DNA from: Argopecten irradians
Lineage: Eukaryota > Mollusca > Bivalvia > Pectinida > Pectinidae
Direction of reading: 5' to 3'
DNA: 64,000 nucleotides
Assembly: GCF_041381155.1 (NCBI RefSeq)
Contig: NC_091134.1
Coordinates: forward strand, 34,787,540 to 34,851,539
Part shown: piece by piece, positions 1 to 11,100 of the stretch
Layout of the letters: every line of letters starts with the position of its first letter
Numbering within the stretch: the first letter of the stretch is position 1
Translations under genes and position numbers: made by a program
The notes under the pieces: generated by a model
Seen by the model: the letters and a program-made list of their open reading frames with translations, nothing else
The model's database searches: none
Told to the model about the DNA's origin: nothing

Positions 1-781
1 TGTATTAATTTGTACATATACCGTAGGGTAACATGGTCTAATTTCGACCACCTTTGGATCCACCGCTCAGCCTGCAATTATGGTTATCCTTCCTGATCTT
101 GTTGTCGATTATGTAAGAGTAACCTCCCTTTCCTGTACATGCACAACCACTTACAGAGTTAATAGTCTCATAAATAGACCCCAATTTAACAATATAAACA
201 TGTATGCCTATCAGGGGGAACATCGACCACAGCTAGGGTATCTTAGACCACCATGTTTGGGTTAACTACGACCACACATGGGTAATTTCGACCATTGTAT
301 ATCTTTAATAAAAAAAAAATTGATCGTCGAAAGTCATTTAATTTTTCAAACTTGTGGACATAACAGGTTATCCATACATAGTTCTTTTATATTACATAGT
401 CAAAGATATAATTTTAAATCAAATAGAATCATAAATGATTGTTAAAAATTCTTTTGAATATTAACGATATACACTCACCGTAAATGTATTTGATCGCCAA
501 TGTTTAACCACACAGGTGACATTGTAACGGCTCAGTAACATGTACTTCATGGGAAGAAGGATTACATTCCAAGTGCATCCACTTACTATATGAATGGCAC
601 CTTAGCCAGTCTAGCTCTTTGCAGCTAACTGTGTATCTTCCCAAGCAAATAAAACAAGTTTTGTCCAGTATGGCAAGCCAAGTTACTCATTATTAATTCC
701 AATATCGGACTTCAATTTTTGATATCGGAAATTCTAGTTCCGATATCGGAAATCCAAATTCCTATCGGATATCCAATTCTG

Positions 782-1231
782 TTATGTAACAGTTGTTAGT
801 GCCTGTAACAGAGGTTCAATATCCGAGACATGGATATTGAGTCCTTCATCAACACACGAAGAAGCTACTGGTGATGAAGCCAAGATGGCATTTATTACAG
901 AAACTTGTGATGGAGAGACATGAGTTAGAGATATTGCTTCTTGGTATGATATAACCGAGCCAGGTACTACTGTTTTAGTTACAAAATGTACAGAAGGTAG
1001 CGCGGTACTTTCAGCAGAGGAACTGTGCGATGAAGCATCCATCTTCGAGTTGGCTTTGATTAGACAATGGTGTATCGTAGACTTACGATGGGAAGGAAGC
1101 TGAAGTAGGGATCTGGGAACCATCCTCTGGATACAAACCACAGACTTTGAAGCCCTGATCATATTAGCAGTTGTCATTGCTGCTGTCCATGCCCCGTTAA
1201 ACAGGCTAGGCCAAAATGCCTTATCAACCAC
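782..1231 (-). pseudogene. C-terminal remnant of a pogo/Tigger-type transposase
   Basis: The 149-residue open frame begins with a stretch like the end of the DDE domain of pogo/Tigger/jerky transposases: a block reading FWPSLFNGAWTAAMT, then MIRASKSVVCIQRMVP, where family members usually have a GFRxTGIxPxxP motif. The serine/threonine-rich remainder resembles their variable tails. No DDE catalytic triad and no N-terminal helix-turn-helix DNA-binding domain are visible, so the piece cannot be an active enzyme. It lies antisense inside the terminal inverted repeats at 26-2159, which fits. The family call rests on recalled motif similarity and is moderate. Confidence 0.5.
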
Positions 1232-1672
1232 ATGGTTTGGATTTGCAATGAGGAATTAACAAAGCCGACAATCTTACCTCTGTTCAAATCAGCCGTCAAT
1301 CTTACCTATGTTCAAATACGGACTTTCCAACTTTCGCATCAAGGGTTACCTAGTTCCGGTTTATTACCATACGGAGCTAAGCCTACTGCTAGTCAAAATT
1401 AAACCACCTATATAAATTATATACATTGTAGGGGTAATTTGGACCTCTCATTAGATTTCAATTAGTTGTAATTTATTTCAATTTTTAGTTTAAAAATACA
1501 TATAATTATAAATAATGCACAATATATATAACTTATACATATACGTTGAACTGGTCAGACATCATGGAAGGCATTAAAACTATTATGGAGCCAGGCATGT
1601 TTTGAACACTTATTTTTTGAAATTTGCAGCTTCTCAAATTTTATGTGTATGTTTAATCAGAATGAGATATAC

Positions 1673-2110
1673 TTAAAGGGACAATTCAGTCTAAGAGTAC
1701 ATTAAAATTTGCACATATTTCGGAAACAAACCAATTCTAATAGGAATTAGATTTGTTTGTTTTACTGTGATATGCCAGAAAAGCCTACTCTAGTGAAATG
1801 TATGTGAAATGTTCAAACTCGCTGACTGTCCGCCATTACACATAGTGGTCGGATCTCTTGTATGCGGAACCCTGGCTCTGACTTTGGCTCGGGTAATGGT
1901 ACAGCTTACATGTTGTACCTCCTTAATTGTATTGATCAACAATTTGGAATTTCAACGGTATCAATCAAATTACTTATCAATCTTGTGGAATTTGTCAATA
2001 TTTCTTGCTACCGAGTATATGTTTCATAAGGAATGTAGAACAAAACATTTATGTAATATTTTGCTTCGTGGTTATGTTACAGAATTAGCCTCACTGAATT
2101 GCCCCTTTAA
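1673..2110. mobile_element. 438-bp MITE nested in the transposon
   Basis: The left end reads TTAAAGGGACAATTCAGT and the reverse complement of the right end reads TTAAAGGGGCAATTCAGT, a terminal inverted repeat of at least 18 bp with one mismatch. The outermost TTAA on both sides suggests a TTAA target duplication, as made by piggyBac-type transposases. No conserved coding frame is visible. It sits wholly within the larger transposon and is therefore younger than it. Confidence 0.75.
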
Positions 2111-2159
2111 CAAAATTGGTCGAAAATACCCTCGTGGTCGGAATTAGACCATCTTACCC

Positions 2160-2419
2160 TATTTGACCGAATAAGCGCAACCCTATATGCGTCCCTCCCC
2201 TATTTTTAGGCTTCAATTTCACTTACTTCAAATTAAATGCAGACTGAAAATATAAAAACTGAGTTGATTTTTTGACTTATGTCTTTTGCAAATTGATTTA
2301 TGGCTTACTTAGTAGAATAATCTTAATCATGAAAGGCAAGTCCAAATTTGTTTCTATTAAGTGCTTCCTCATTTGGTTCAATTCTTATGTCCTGGGCGCT
2401 TTTTGGGTCAAATAAGGTA
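2160..2419. mobile_element. MITE family M1, copy 1, split by the transposon
   Basis: This is the main body of a short inverted-repeat element also present at 5068-5339. Shared segments include a CAGACTGAAA-type block, a GTCCAAATTTG-type block and a right end with GCGCTTwTTGG. The first bases of its left end, ATACCGTA, lie at 18-25, on the other side of the transposon. Joining 18-25 to 2162 restores an end that matches the inverted right end of copy 2 (TACCGTATTTGAGCCAATA). Confidence 0.7.
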
Positions 2420-2480
2420 CTTTTATTGATTAGGTTTCTTACCTCAACTGTCATTTTGATATAACAGGAAAGAAGAAAAA

Positions 2481-2585
2481 GAAGCATGCTGATCCTGGGC
2501 TCAAACCCAGGACCTTTGAACATGAGCCAGATGCACTTCTTTCTAATACAGATTACACTACCAACTGGTACTTCCTTGACAGCAC
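2481..2585 (-). mobile_element. tRNA-derived SINE head
   Basis: On the minus strand a degenerate A box (CCAGTTGGTAGTGTAAT) is followed about 55 bp later by a B box (GGGTTTGAGCCC) within a short stem. This is the layout of a tRNA-type internal RNA polymerase III promoter. The insert between the boxes is too long, and the cloverleaf too damaged, for a functional tRNA. A related copy lies at 19655-19736. Confidence 0.6.
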
Positions 2586-2663
2586 ACATGATCAATTCCA
2601 CTACATTGTAATTAATGGTTCAAATTATCTTGACTGTAAAACTTGTTTTCCTTTTCTCTGCAG

Positions 2664-4885
2664 GTGCTTTTTCTAATCAGACATATACTACACCAGAAAT
2701 CAAAAAACTTCTTGTTAGTATGAAGTTTTTCAAGGAAGTCGACCATGTGCCTGATTTTGTTGGGTAAGTACATTTGTATGTGTATTATATTGTATACCAG
2801 GTATATAAATTATAATATATACTTGATATGATAATAAATATAACAAGGACACAGATATTATATGGGATATTTCTTTTCCTATGTAAATCAAGCCATTATA
2901 TCTATAAATTACACGTTAGGATTTTGTTTATAACTTTGTATGTACTTTTAGATTGCTTAAAACTGTATTTATTTTTTGGAATACAAATATTTCAAAAATA
3001 AATGAAACCATATGGCTTTGTTTTTATGATGATAACCTTAAAGTAAAGGGAGCTAAATTAAAAAAAAAAATCAATTATTGTAAAACTCTTAAAAAACTTT
3101 GATACAATAGCCAGAAAAACTTTGATGCAATAGCCAGTTTAAACATTTTAAATAAAGGGGAGATAATATCATATTACATGTAAGAGACTATATTAAAGTT
3201 AGGCAAACAAAAATATGTCCGTTTTAATAGGGTTACATTGGCAAAAAAAAATAGGGTCGGTAGGTCGGGATATTTTTTTTTATGTCTCTCACTCTAAAAT
3301 AATGGCTGGAACCGGAGTCTGAGGCTTTTTAAAAAATAAATCTTGTTAAAGTGGGGAAAAAAATTAGGGTCGGGGTAAAAAATTAAGGTCGGTCGGGTAA
3401 CCCTTAACAGACATATTATATTTTTTGGCCTTATTAGTAATAGTCCATTCAAAATTTAGCAAAATCAAATATAAGAATAAGAGGCCCATGGGCCTTAACG
3501 GTCATCTGACACACGGGACAAAACAACAAAGTCACAGTATGAAGTAGTGGTTAACAACTAATATAAGCAATACAAGCTTAAGGAACTCCTTTGTTGAATA
3601 TGTAAGTTTCTGAAATAGGTAAAGGTCATTTGTTGAACAAACTTGGTAGCCCTTCATTCATATATGATTGTAATCCATTCAAGGATTAAGGAGGAGTCAG
3701 ATTTTAAAGTCAAATTTCTGCCAAGCTCCCAATTTGGACCTCCGCTGCTCTATCCCCATGGGTCTTACCTCAGTTCTTTATAAACTATGATTGTCCTCAC
3801 CTTAAGTTCCTATTCTGAGCTCCGCCACTCTGTCCCCAGGGGTCGGGCCTAACTCATTTATACAAAATATGATTGTCCTTCCCCAATGATGCTTCACACT
3901 AAATATGGATGAAATCCACTCAAGTGTTAATGAGGAGTAGGATTTTAAAGCTAAGATTAAAAAAATTTCCCCTTTTAGGGCCCTACCCCTCAGTCCCTAG
4001 GGATTAGACCAAGCTCATTTACATAAAACATGCTGCCCTTTGCCAATGATGTTTGAAAGCAAATATGAATAAAATCCACTCAAGGGTTAAGAATGAGTAG
4101 GAATTTAAAACTGAAATTAGAAATTTTTCTACTTTTGGGACCCCACCCCTCAGCCCTTAAGGGTTGGACCTAACTCATTTATATAAAATATGATTGCCCT
4201 TCCCCAATCATGTTTCACACCAAATATGGATGAAATCCATCCAAGGATGAAGGAGAAGTAGGATTTTAAAGCTAAAATTAAGAAAATTTCCCCTTTTGGG
4301 GCCCCATCCCTCAGCCCCTAGGGGTCGAAGCAGACTCATTTATATAAAATATGATTGTCCTTCCCCAATGATGTTGCATGCCAAATATGGATGTAATCCA
4401 CTGAAGGGTTAAAGAGGAGTAGGCTTTTGTATAAATAGTCTTACGCACGGCGCACAGGGCACGACGACCGACAAAACACGATGACAATAGGTCATCTTTG
4501 GGTCAGATGACCTAAAAACTAAATTGGGTACGTCTGATGGCCATCGTGGGATTTCTGGGATCGTTTAATATGAGAAAAATCAGCATTGTATTTTAATTAA
4601 ATCCAATGTATATGTAGTAAATATGTACATGTATTTACATTTCTTTCTTTGTCAATATTGTATCCAGTCCTAATTTGTTTTTTCAGATCCGGACTTGTAT
4701 CTCTTGCACATGACTTTTTCCGTGTGAGGATGTTTTTGACCATCATGAACGTGTTATTTTTCATCATTTGGCTAATGTTTATGTGGATAAGGAGGAAAAA
4801 GACAAGGGAATATGTGGAAAGGACCAGTATAAAGTATGAAGCCCATAGATCTAGAGAAGAACAGAATAAATTACGGAGGGAATAA
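2664..4885 (+). CDS. 3' end of an unrecognised single-pass membrane protein gene
   Basis: Two coding exons are visible: 2664-2763 (after a pyrimidine-rich CTGCAG acceptor, before GTAAGT) and 4687-4885 (after TTTTTTCAG, ending in TAA). The split codon restores glycine across the junction. Together they encode about 99 C-terminal residues; earlier exons lie left of the window. The peptide starts AFSNQTYTTPEIKKLL, runs through a short soluble stretch, then a hydrophobic helix (MFLTIMNVLFFIIWLMFMWI) that should span a membrane. It ends in a basic, charged tail (RRKKTREY to NKLRRE) that probably faces the cytosol. I do not recognise the family. An ATTAAA near 4993 could serve as the polyadenylation signal. 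The intron holds an inverted-repeat element and a hairpin-ended minisatellite element. Confidence 0.7.
3203..3430. mobile_element. Short inverted-repeat element (about 228 bp)
   Basis: The left end reads GGCAAACAAAAATATGTCCG and the reverse complement of the right end reads GGCCAAAAAATATAATATGT, followed on both sides by a GGGTTAC block. The interior has A-rich runs and AGGGTCGGTAGG-type segments in mirrored positions. No coding frame. Probably a MITE. Confidence 0.6.
3478..4516 (-). mobile_element. Hairpin-ended minisatellite element (Helentron-like), subfamily 1
   Basis: Read on the minus strand, it starts with a hairpin (GGTCATCTGACCC...GATGACC), has a short CGTC-type tract, then about four degenerate units of roughly 177 bp, and ends in GGCCCATGGGCCTCTTATT. 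The unit contains a conserved block around AATGATGTTTCACACC and a GGGGCCCCACCCCTCAG block. The same subfamily recurs at 43321-44853. No protein is encoded. It lies in the last intron of the membrane protein gene. Confidence 0.65.
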
Positions 4886-5067
4886 TTAATATTTAATTAA
4901 TTGATAAAATGTTTACAGTGTTGACTAATTGTTGAAATGAGAGAGCGAGTATATTGTAATTGTACATTGTAATTATTATTTTCAATTGCTTTTATTAAAA
5001 CTACGATTTTTGAGACAAAACAAAAAGTTGTGTATATTTTATTGATATTTATTAGGCAAAACACAAA

Positions 5068-5339
5068 TACTGTATTCGATCCAATAAGTGCCCAATCCCC
5101 ATGAATGCCCCTCACCCCCCCACCCCCTTTTTTTAGGCCTCACTTTCACTTACCGGTACATCAGATTAAATGTAGACTGAAACTATGAAAACTATTTCTG
5201 TCCCAAATTGATTTCTGACTTACTTTTTGCAGTGATTTTATGAAAGACTAGTCCAAATTTGGTTCTATTACCAGAAACTGCCTCTTTTTTGTGTCCTTGT
5301 ATTAAATGCCCTGAGCGCTTATTGGCTCAAATACGGTAT
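5068..5339. mobile_element. MITE family M1, copy 2
   Basis: Inverted ends: TACTGTATTCGATCCAATAA on the left; TACCGTATTTGAGCCAATAA on the reverse complement of the right. The body aligns by eye with 2160-2419. It contains a C-rich run near 5108-5126. It lies just after the stop codon of the membrane protein gene, so it may be in its 3' UTR or flank. Confidence 0.7.
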
Positions 5340-5446
5340 CTCTTGACTTTTGTGGTTATTGTGAAGAAATCATTTAAAGATTTCAGTATATGACCCCTTT
5401 GAACATATTTGATAGCCTTTTATCTTACTATATGCCTTCAGTTTTA

Positions 5447-6100
5447 TTAGCTCACCTGGCCCGAAGGGCCGGTGAGCTTATGTCATGGCGCGGCGTCCGT
5501 CGTCGTTCGTCCGTCTGTCCGTCAACATTTCCTTTAAATCGCTACTAGTCATAGAGTTCTGCATGGATTGTAACCAAATTTGGCCACAAACATCCTTGGG
5601 GGAAGGGGAACAGAACTTGTATAAATTTTGGCTCTGACCCCCCGGGGGCAGGAGGGGCGGGGCCCAATAGGGGAAATAGAGGTAAATCCTATAAATCGCT
5701 ACTTGTCCTAGAGTTCTGCATGGTTTGTAACCAAATTTGGCCACAAACATCCTTCAGGGAAGGGGAACAGAACTTGTATAAATTTTGGCTCTGGCCCCCC
5801 AGGGGCTGGAGGGGAGGGGCCCAATAGGGGAATTATAGGTAAATCCTATAAATCGCTACTTGTCCTAGAGTTCTGCATGGTTTGTAACCAAATTTGGCCA
5901 CAAACATCCTTGGGGGAAAGGGAACAGAACTTGTATAAAATTTGGCTCTGACCCGCTGGGGGCAGGAGGGGTGGGGCCCAATAGGGGAATTAGAGATAAA
6001 TATTCAAATTCCTTTAGAAAAGAAACAATGAACCAGTATTCACAAACGTACTTGGCATTACAAACCAGGTGAGCGATACAGGCCCTCTGGGCCTCTTGTT
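5447..6100 (+). mobile_element. Hairpin-ended minisatellite element (Helentron-like), subfamily A
   Basis: It begins with a strong hairpin, AGCTCACCTGGCCC facing GGGCCGGTGAGCT, followed by a CGTC/CGTT tract, then three units of about 158 bp (AAATCGCTACTwGTC, TTTGGCCACAAACATCC, GGGGCCCAATAGGGG). It ends with the hairpin GGCCCTCTGGGCC and the tail TCTTGTT. A longer copy of the same subfamily sits at 23294-24591. No coding capacity. Confidence 0.7.
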
Positions 6101-6109
6101 ATGACATAC

Positions 6110-7095
6110 TGTACTACTGGGTAGTCCAGGGATGGATATTAGTTGCAACAGTGATAGTATCCCCGGGAATATCATCGATGGGGTTATTCACTTGAACATA
6201 CTTGGTAGACCTTCATCAAAGCATGTCACAGGCCCATTATCAGGTCTCTAGGACCTCTCTTGGTTATAGAAAAGAACTCAAAGAATTTAGCCTACTTGAC
6301 TCATGTGACCTTGAATGAAGGTCATTGTCATTCATTTGAACAAACCTGATAGCCCTTCATCCTAGCTTGCCACAGCATGCTAGAATAACAGATCGCAATA
6401 CCTCATGGTTATTTACAAGAAGTTCGTCAAATATTTTGGGCATTTTGACCCATGTGACCTTGAATCAAGGTCAGGATAATTCAATTAAAAAAACAACTTG
6501 GTAACCCTTCATCCTACATGCCACAGGCCCAATATCGGGTCTCTATAGAACTTTTATTTAATGACAAGAAGTCACTAAACAAGAGGCCCATGTGCCTGAA
6601 CGGTCATCTAACTCGTGGCACAAAAATATAAAAAAAAATATAAATAAAATATATTATAAATCAAATTTTGTTTCATCCCAGTTTTCTATAGGACCAATAT
6701 CAGGTCTGTAGGCCTCTTATTAATTGAAAAGAGGTTGGTCTAAGATTTTGGCCTACTTTAAACTCATGTGACTTTGAATGGAGACTAAGCTAATTCGTCT
6801 AACAAACATGGTAGTCCTTTATCCCAGTATTCCACAACCCAATACTATGAATCTAGACCTCTTGTTTATTCTGTCAAATATTTCAGCCTTTTATACCCAT
6901 ATGACTTTTAATGAACAAACTTGCAAGCCCTACATCCCAACATGTGACAAAAGCAATTAATGTCTTGAGGCTTCTTGGTTTTTGATTTATCAGTCATTTT
7001 TGAGGAACAATTGACTGCCACAAGGACAGATGGACAACAGACAGATGAAGGACTCTGCACCATACCATAAGGTTACCTGCCCTTTGTTTAGGTAA
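6110..7095 (-). repeat. Degenerate minisatellite element(s), subfamily D
   Basis: The stretch is built from diverged units with recurring blocks such as TGGTAGCCCTTCATCC, CAATATCAGGTCTC and GTGACCTTGAATG. A minus-strand 3' terminus of the common type (AACAAGAGGCCCATGTGCC) occurs at about 6578, and a worn start with a TTACCTGCCCTTTG remnant near 7060-7090. It looks like one old element, perhaps inserted into another. The same core occurs at 8391-9095. Confidence 0.45.
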
Positions 7096-8105
7096 GCAAA
7101 AAACAAGAGTAATACATTTCTATTATAAATCAATTTAATATTCACATATTTCATCAAATGTCACATATTATATTCAGCAAACTGACAGAAACACTAACAA
7201 TCTAGGTAATCTAACTCAGAACACTTGTTCACTAACATAGGTGAACAATGTATTTACCACAGAAACAGCAATGTGTACACATTCAACATGTTTACACATG
7301 GAATTAAAACACCAATTCCCAGATAACATGATAGGTGACCAAAGGCCAAATACTTGTTTAAATATAAAATTATCTTGGTCTTCATGTAGATTTACCATAA
7401 TCATTTAGGGCTATATGCTTTAAACAGGGATGAAAATGTTTAGCCGATTAGCTGATTTCAGAAAATAGGTTCCTGGTATATGTAATTCCATATAATTTCC
7501 CCTCAAAACATAAATTTCAGCCTTTTTCAGATTTTTCAAGTTTCATCACTGTTTAAAATTGTTGAAGTTAAACTAAGTTGATTTAAATGATAAGATGGAA
7601 CAGCCATTTTGACAACAATCAGTTGACATTTTCGTGTAACATTAAACAAATATTGACTTTTTGAAGGTGAATACAAGGAAATGTTAAACCTGAGAAAGGT
7701 GATATTCCCCTACTAGGTAAAAGGTACATAGATACATTTAGACTCTTCTAAATCAAAGAATTGACCAGTCCATTAAGAGAATTTGGGGAATAAGGGGGTG
7801 GGGGTGGGGGTAATCAGTTAAATCATAATTAGGTAGTACCCCTAGGTAGTAGACTTATAGCTCTTCAAACCACCCACTCACACACACTTTTATACATTAT
7901 ATTAGATAAATGATAATCTTCTCTGCCATGCCATGTACAATATTTCATTAGAAAACTTACAATCTTAACTGCATCTATTGTTGTTCCCTTTTAAAACTCA
8001 TCACAGTACAACAGAATTGATATATTGATTTAGTATAAAACTTCTCATTGTTTTTACAGCAATGCAACTTCCACACAATGTCACTATGAAAGTCTATTAC
8101 AATCT
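7096..8105. other. MIX23 3' flank, no gene seen; G-rich run at 7785-7810
   Basis: No coding frame is convincing here. This is the likely 3' UTR and downstream flank of the minus-strand MIX23 gene. An ATTAAA on the minus strand near 7130 could be a polyadenylation signal. At 7785-7810 four G runs (GGGG, then three of five) separated by one to five bases form a canonical G-quadruplex motif on the plus strand. Confidence 0.4.
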
Positions 8106-11100
8106 TCACAGTATAGGTTTAGCTGGAAATTTGTAAGCTGTTCCACATCGTTCATAAAAAGCCTGAAAAAGAAGATATAAAATTAAAAAATTACGATGCA
8201 AAAATTGTCAACAAAATATTAATTCTGTTTTGTTCTATTTAGGGATGTACTCAGAGCCAATTTATTTTCACAAGCAATTAAATTTCATTTATTTTTGCAA
8301 CTGATTATTATTTGTGAAAATAAATTGCCATAAAAGCACTTCAAGTTCAATGTACATTCAAAATAAATCTTTTCAACTATAAATGGCAACAAGAAGCCTG
8401 TTGGCCTTAATGGTCATCTGACTATATTCCAGGATATTGGCACAAATCTACATAGTTACAGTAAACAGTAGTGGCTAACAAATAAGGCAGTACAAGGAAC
8501 TCCTTCCTTAAAGCTGTAAGTTTCTGATATATTTGATGACATTGACTTCAAAAGCAGGTCAAGTTCATTCATTTGAACAAACTTGTTAGCCCTTCATCCT
8601 TGTATGCTACAGGCCAAATGTACAAGGTACTCTAGGCCATATAGTTATTGACAAGAAATTATTTAAAGATTTTGACTGTTTGACCCCTGTGACCTTAAAT
8701 GAAAGTCAAGGTAATAAATTTGAATAAAATTGTTAGCCCTTCATCTACAGACACAATATAAGGTCTCTAATCTCTCAGTTATTCACAAGAAACTGTTTAA
8801 AGATTTTAGCCTTTTTGACCCAATTGTGACTTTAAATGGTGATCAAGGTCATTTATTTGAACATACTTGGTAGTCCTTCATCCCTGCATGTAGATCAGGT
8901 CTCTAGGTCTCTTGGTTAATGACAAGAAGTTGTTTAAAGATTTTAACCTATTTGACCCTTGTGCCATTGAATGAAGATCAAGGTCATTCATTTGAACAAA
9001 CTTTGTAGCCTTTCATTCTACTTTTGAAGAAGAAGCTGTTTAACGATGGACGCAGCACCACGGCATAAGCTTACCTTCGGGCAGGTGAGCTTAAAATGTA
9101 ACCTGATAAAACCTTTGAGCATTCTGTCTGTCGTTAAACACCTGTACACTGTTAAGTAAATTCTTATGCTGACAAATCTTAGCTCTAGTGTCAAATAGAC
9201 TAACTTCTTCACCTCATTTGCTCTTTAATATAAATGAATGATTGTAAGGTCAGAGTGGTACAGTATGTGAACTGATTCTTGTATCCTTGTTCACACCAGT
9301 GACACCCTTCCATAACTTCCAATATTACTTACTTTAAATGTTCTATCATTCACAACTTCATCTACATAGAACTCTGATTTCATTAGCCGCAACTGAAAAT
9401 GCAAAAAAAAAAATTTTTTTTTAAATCAAAACATTTTGCTTAATGCTGTACATGTACATGCAAAATGGATCAAGACTTTCACAGTATTGATAATAAAATT
9501 TCCAAGAATGTACATTGCTAGAAAATTCCAGTTTTAACTTAATGTCAAATATGAGATACATGTATAGGCTACTCTCGATTCAAACTGAACTTGAAGGTAG
9601 TTGTGTTAAAAAGAATTCATAACTGGGTATATCACAGGTACTTTGCTTGCCAACAAACAAACAAAAAATATATTTATTTCTTTTTTTTTGGTCAACCAGC
9701 TAATTATAGTGTACCCTAGCTTTGCAAATTGCTTTTATTCAGGGGGCTTTAATTTCCCTATACAAAAAAATGTATTTGTTGTCAAGTGAATTCGTAAAAT
9801 GTATTATGTTTATACCCACAAATACAATGGAAAAGGGGTAAAAAGGGTAAACTGTATAGTGTATTACTATTAAAAAATGACATTTCTAACAAAAATAAAT
9901 ATACAAGAGATCCCAGAGGGATCTTGGCACCCACTAAAGAATGACCTATATCTGACAAAGGAAAGATGGATCTTTTCTCTACTTTTTAAAATTTGAGATG
10001 GATCGCTTCAGTACTTTTGAGAAATAGCGGTAACAAACTTCAACTATCAAAATCCAAGATGACTCCTTGGCGGCCATCTTGTTGATCAATCAGTCCCAAA
10101 TCACAATATGCACAACTAGGGCCCTAGGGGGAACCTACATATGAAATTTGAGACAGATCCCTTCAGTACTTTCTGAGAAATAGCTATAATAATCTTTGAA
10201 TAACAAAATCCAAGATGGCTGCCAGGCGGCCATCTTGTTGACCGATCGGTCCCAAAATGCAATATGCACAACTAGGTCCCTAGGGGAACCTACATATGAA
10301 ATTTGAGACAGATCCCTTCAGTACTATCTGAGAAATAGCGATAACAAACTTTAACTATCAAAATCCAAGATGGCGGTCCGGCGGCCATCTTGTTGATCAA
10401 TCGGTCCCAAATCACAATATGCACAACTAGGGCCCTAGGGGGAACCTACATATGAAATTTGAGACAGATCCCTTCAGTACTTTCTGAGAAATAGCTATAA
10501 TAATCTTTGAATAACAAAATCCAAGATGGCTGCCAGGCGGCCATCTTGTTGACCGATCGGTCCCAAAATGCAATATGCACAACTAGGTCCCTAGGGGAAC
10601 CTACATATGAAATTTGAGACAGATCCCTTCAGTACTATATGAGAAATAGCGATAACAAACTTTAACTATCAAAATCCAAGATGGCGGTCCGGCGGCCATC
10701 TTGTTCACCGATTGGTCCAAAATTGCAATATGCACAACTAGGGCCCTAGGGGAACCTACATATCAAATTTGAGAAAGATCACTTCAGCACTTTTTGAGAA
10801 ATAGGGATATCAAACCTTAACTATCAAAATCCAAGATGTCCGCCTGGCGGCCATCTTGTTTTTCCTATCAGCCTCAAAATCTGTATGGCACAACTAGGGA
10901 CCAAGGGTAACCTCGTTGTGAAGTTTGAACAAAATCCCTTCAGTAGTTCTCAAGAAATATCGATAACAAACTTCAACTGCCAAAATCAAAGATGGCTGCC
11001 TGGCGGCCATCTTTTTCCCCGATCAGCCTCAAAATCTGTATGGCTCAACTAGGGACCAAGGGTACCCTCCATGTGAAGTTTGAACAAAATCCCTTTAGTA

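Larger units (their letters stand above)
26..2159. mobile_element. pogo-like DNA transposon with TA target duplication
   Basis: The two ends form imperfect terminal inverted repeats of about 27 bp. The left end reads GGGTAACATGGTCTAATT and the reverse complement of the right end reads GGGTAAGATGGTCTAATT; both continue into a CGACCAC motif. A TA dinucleotide flanks both ends (24-25 and 2160-2161). The interior holds a minus-strand transposase remnant at 782-1231 and an inserted short element at 1673-2110. The target site can be rebuilt, because the joined flanks restore the end of another repeat. TA duplication and the transposase fragment fit the Tc1/mariner group, pogo-like branch. About 2.1 kb long and without an intact transposase, so probably non-autonomous now. 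Confidence 0.8.

Noticed and set aside
2481-2585. tRNA gene
   Set aside because: A and B boxes are present, but the arms do not form a cloverleaf and a relative exists at 19655-19736, so a SINE is the better reading.
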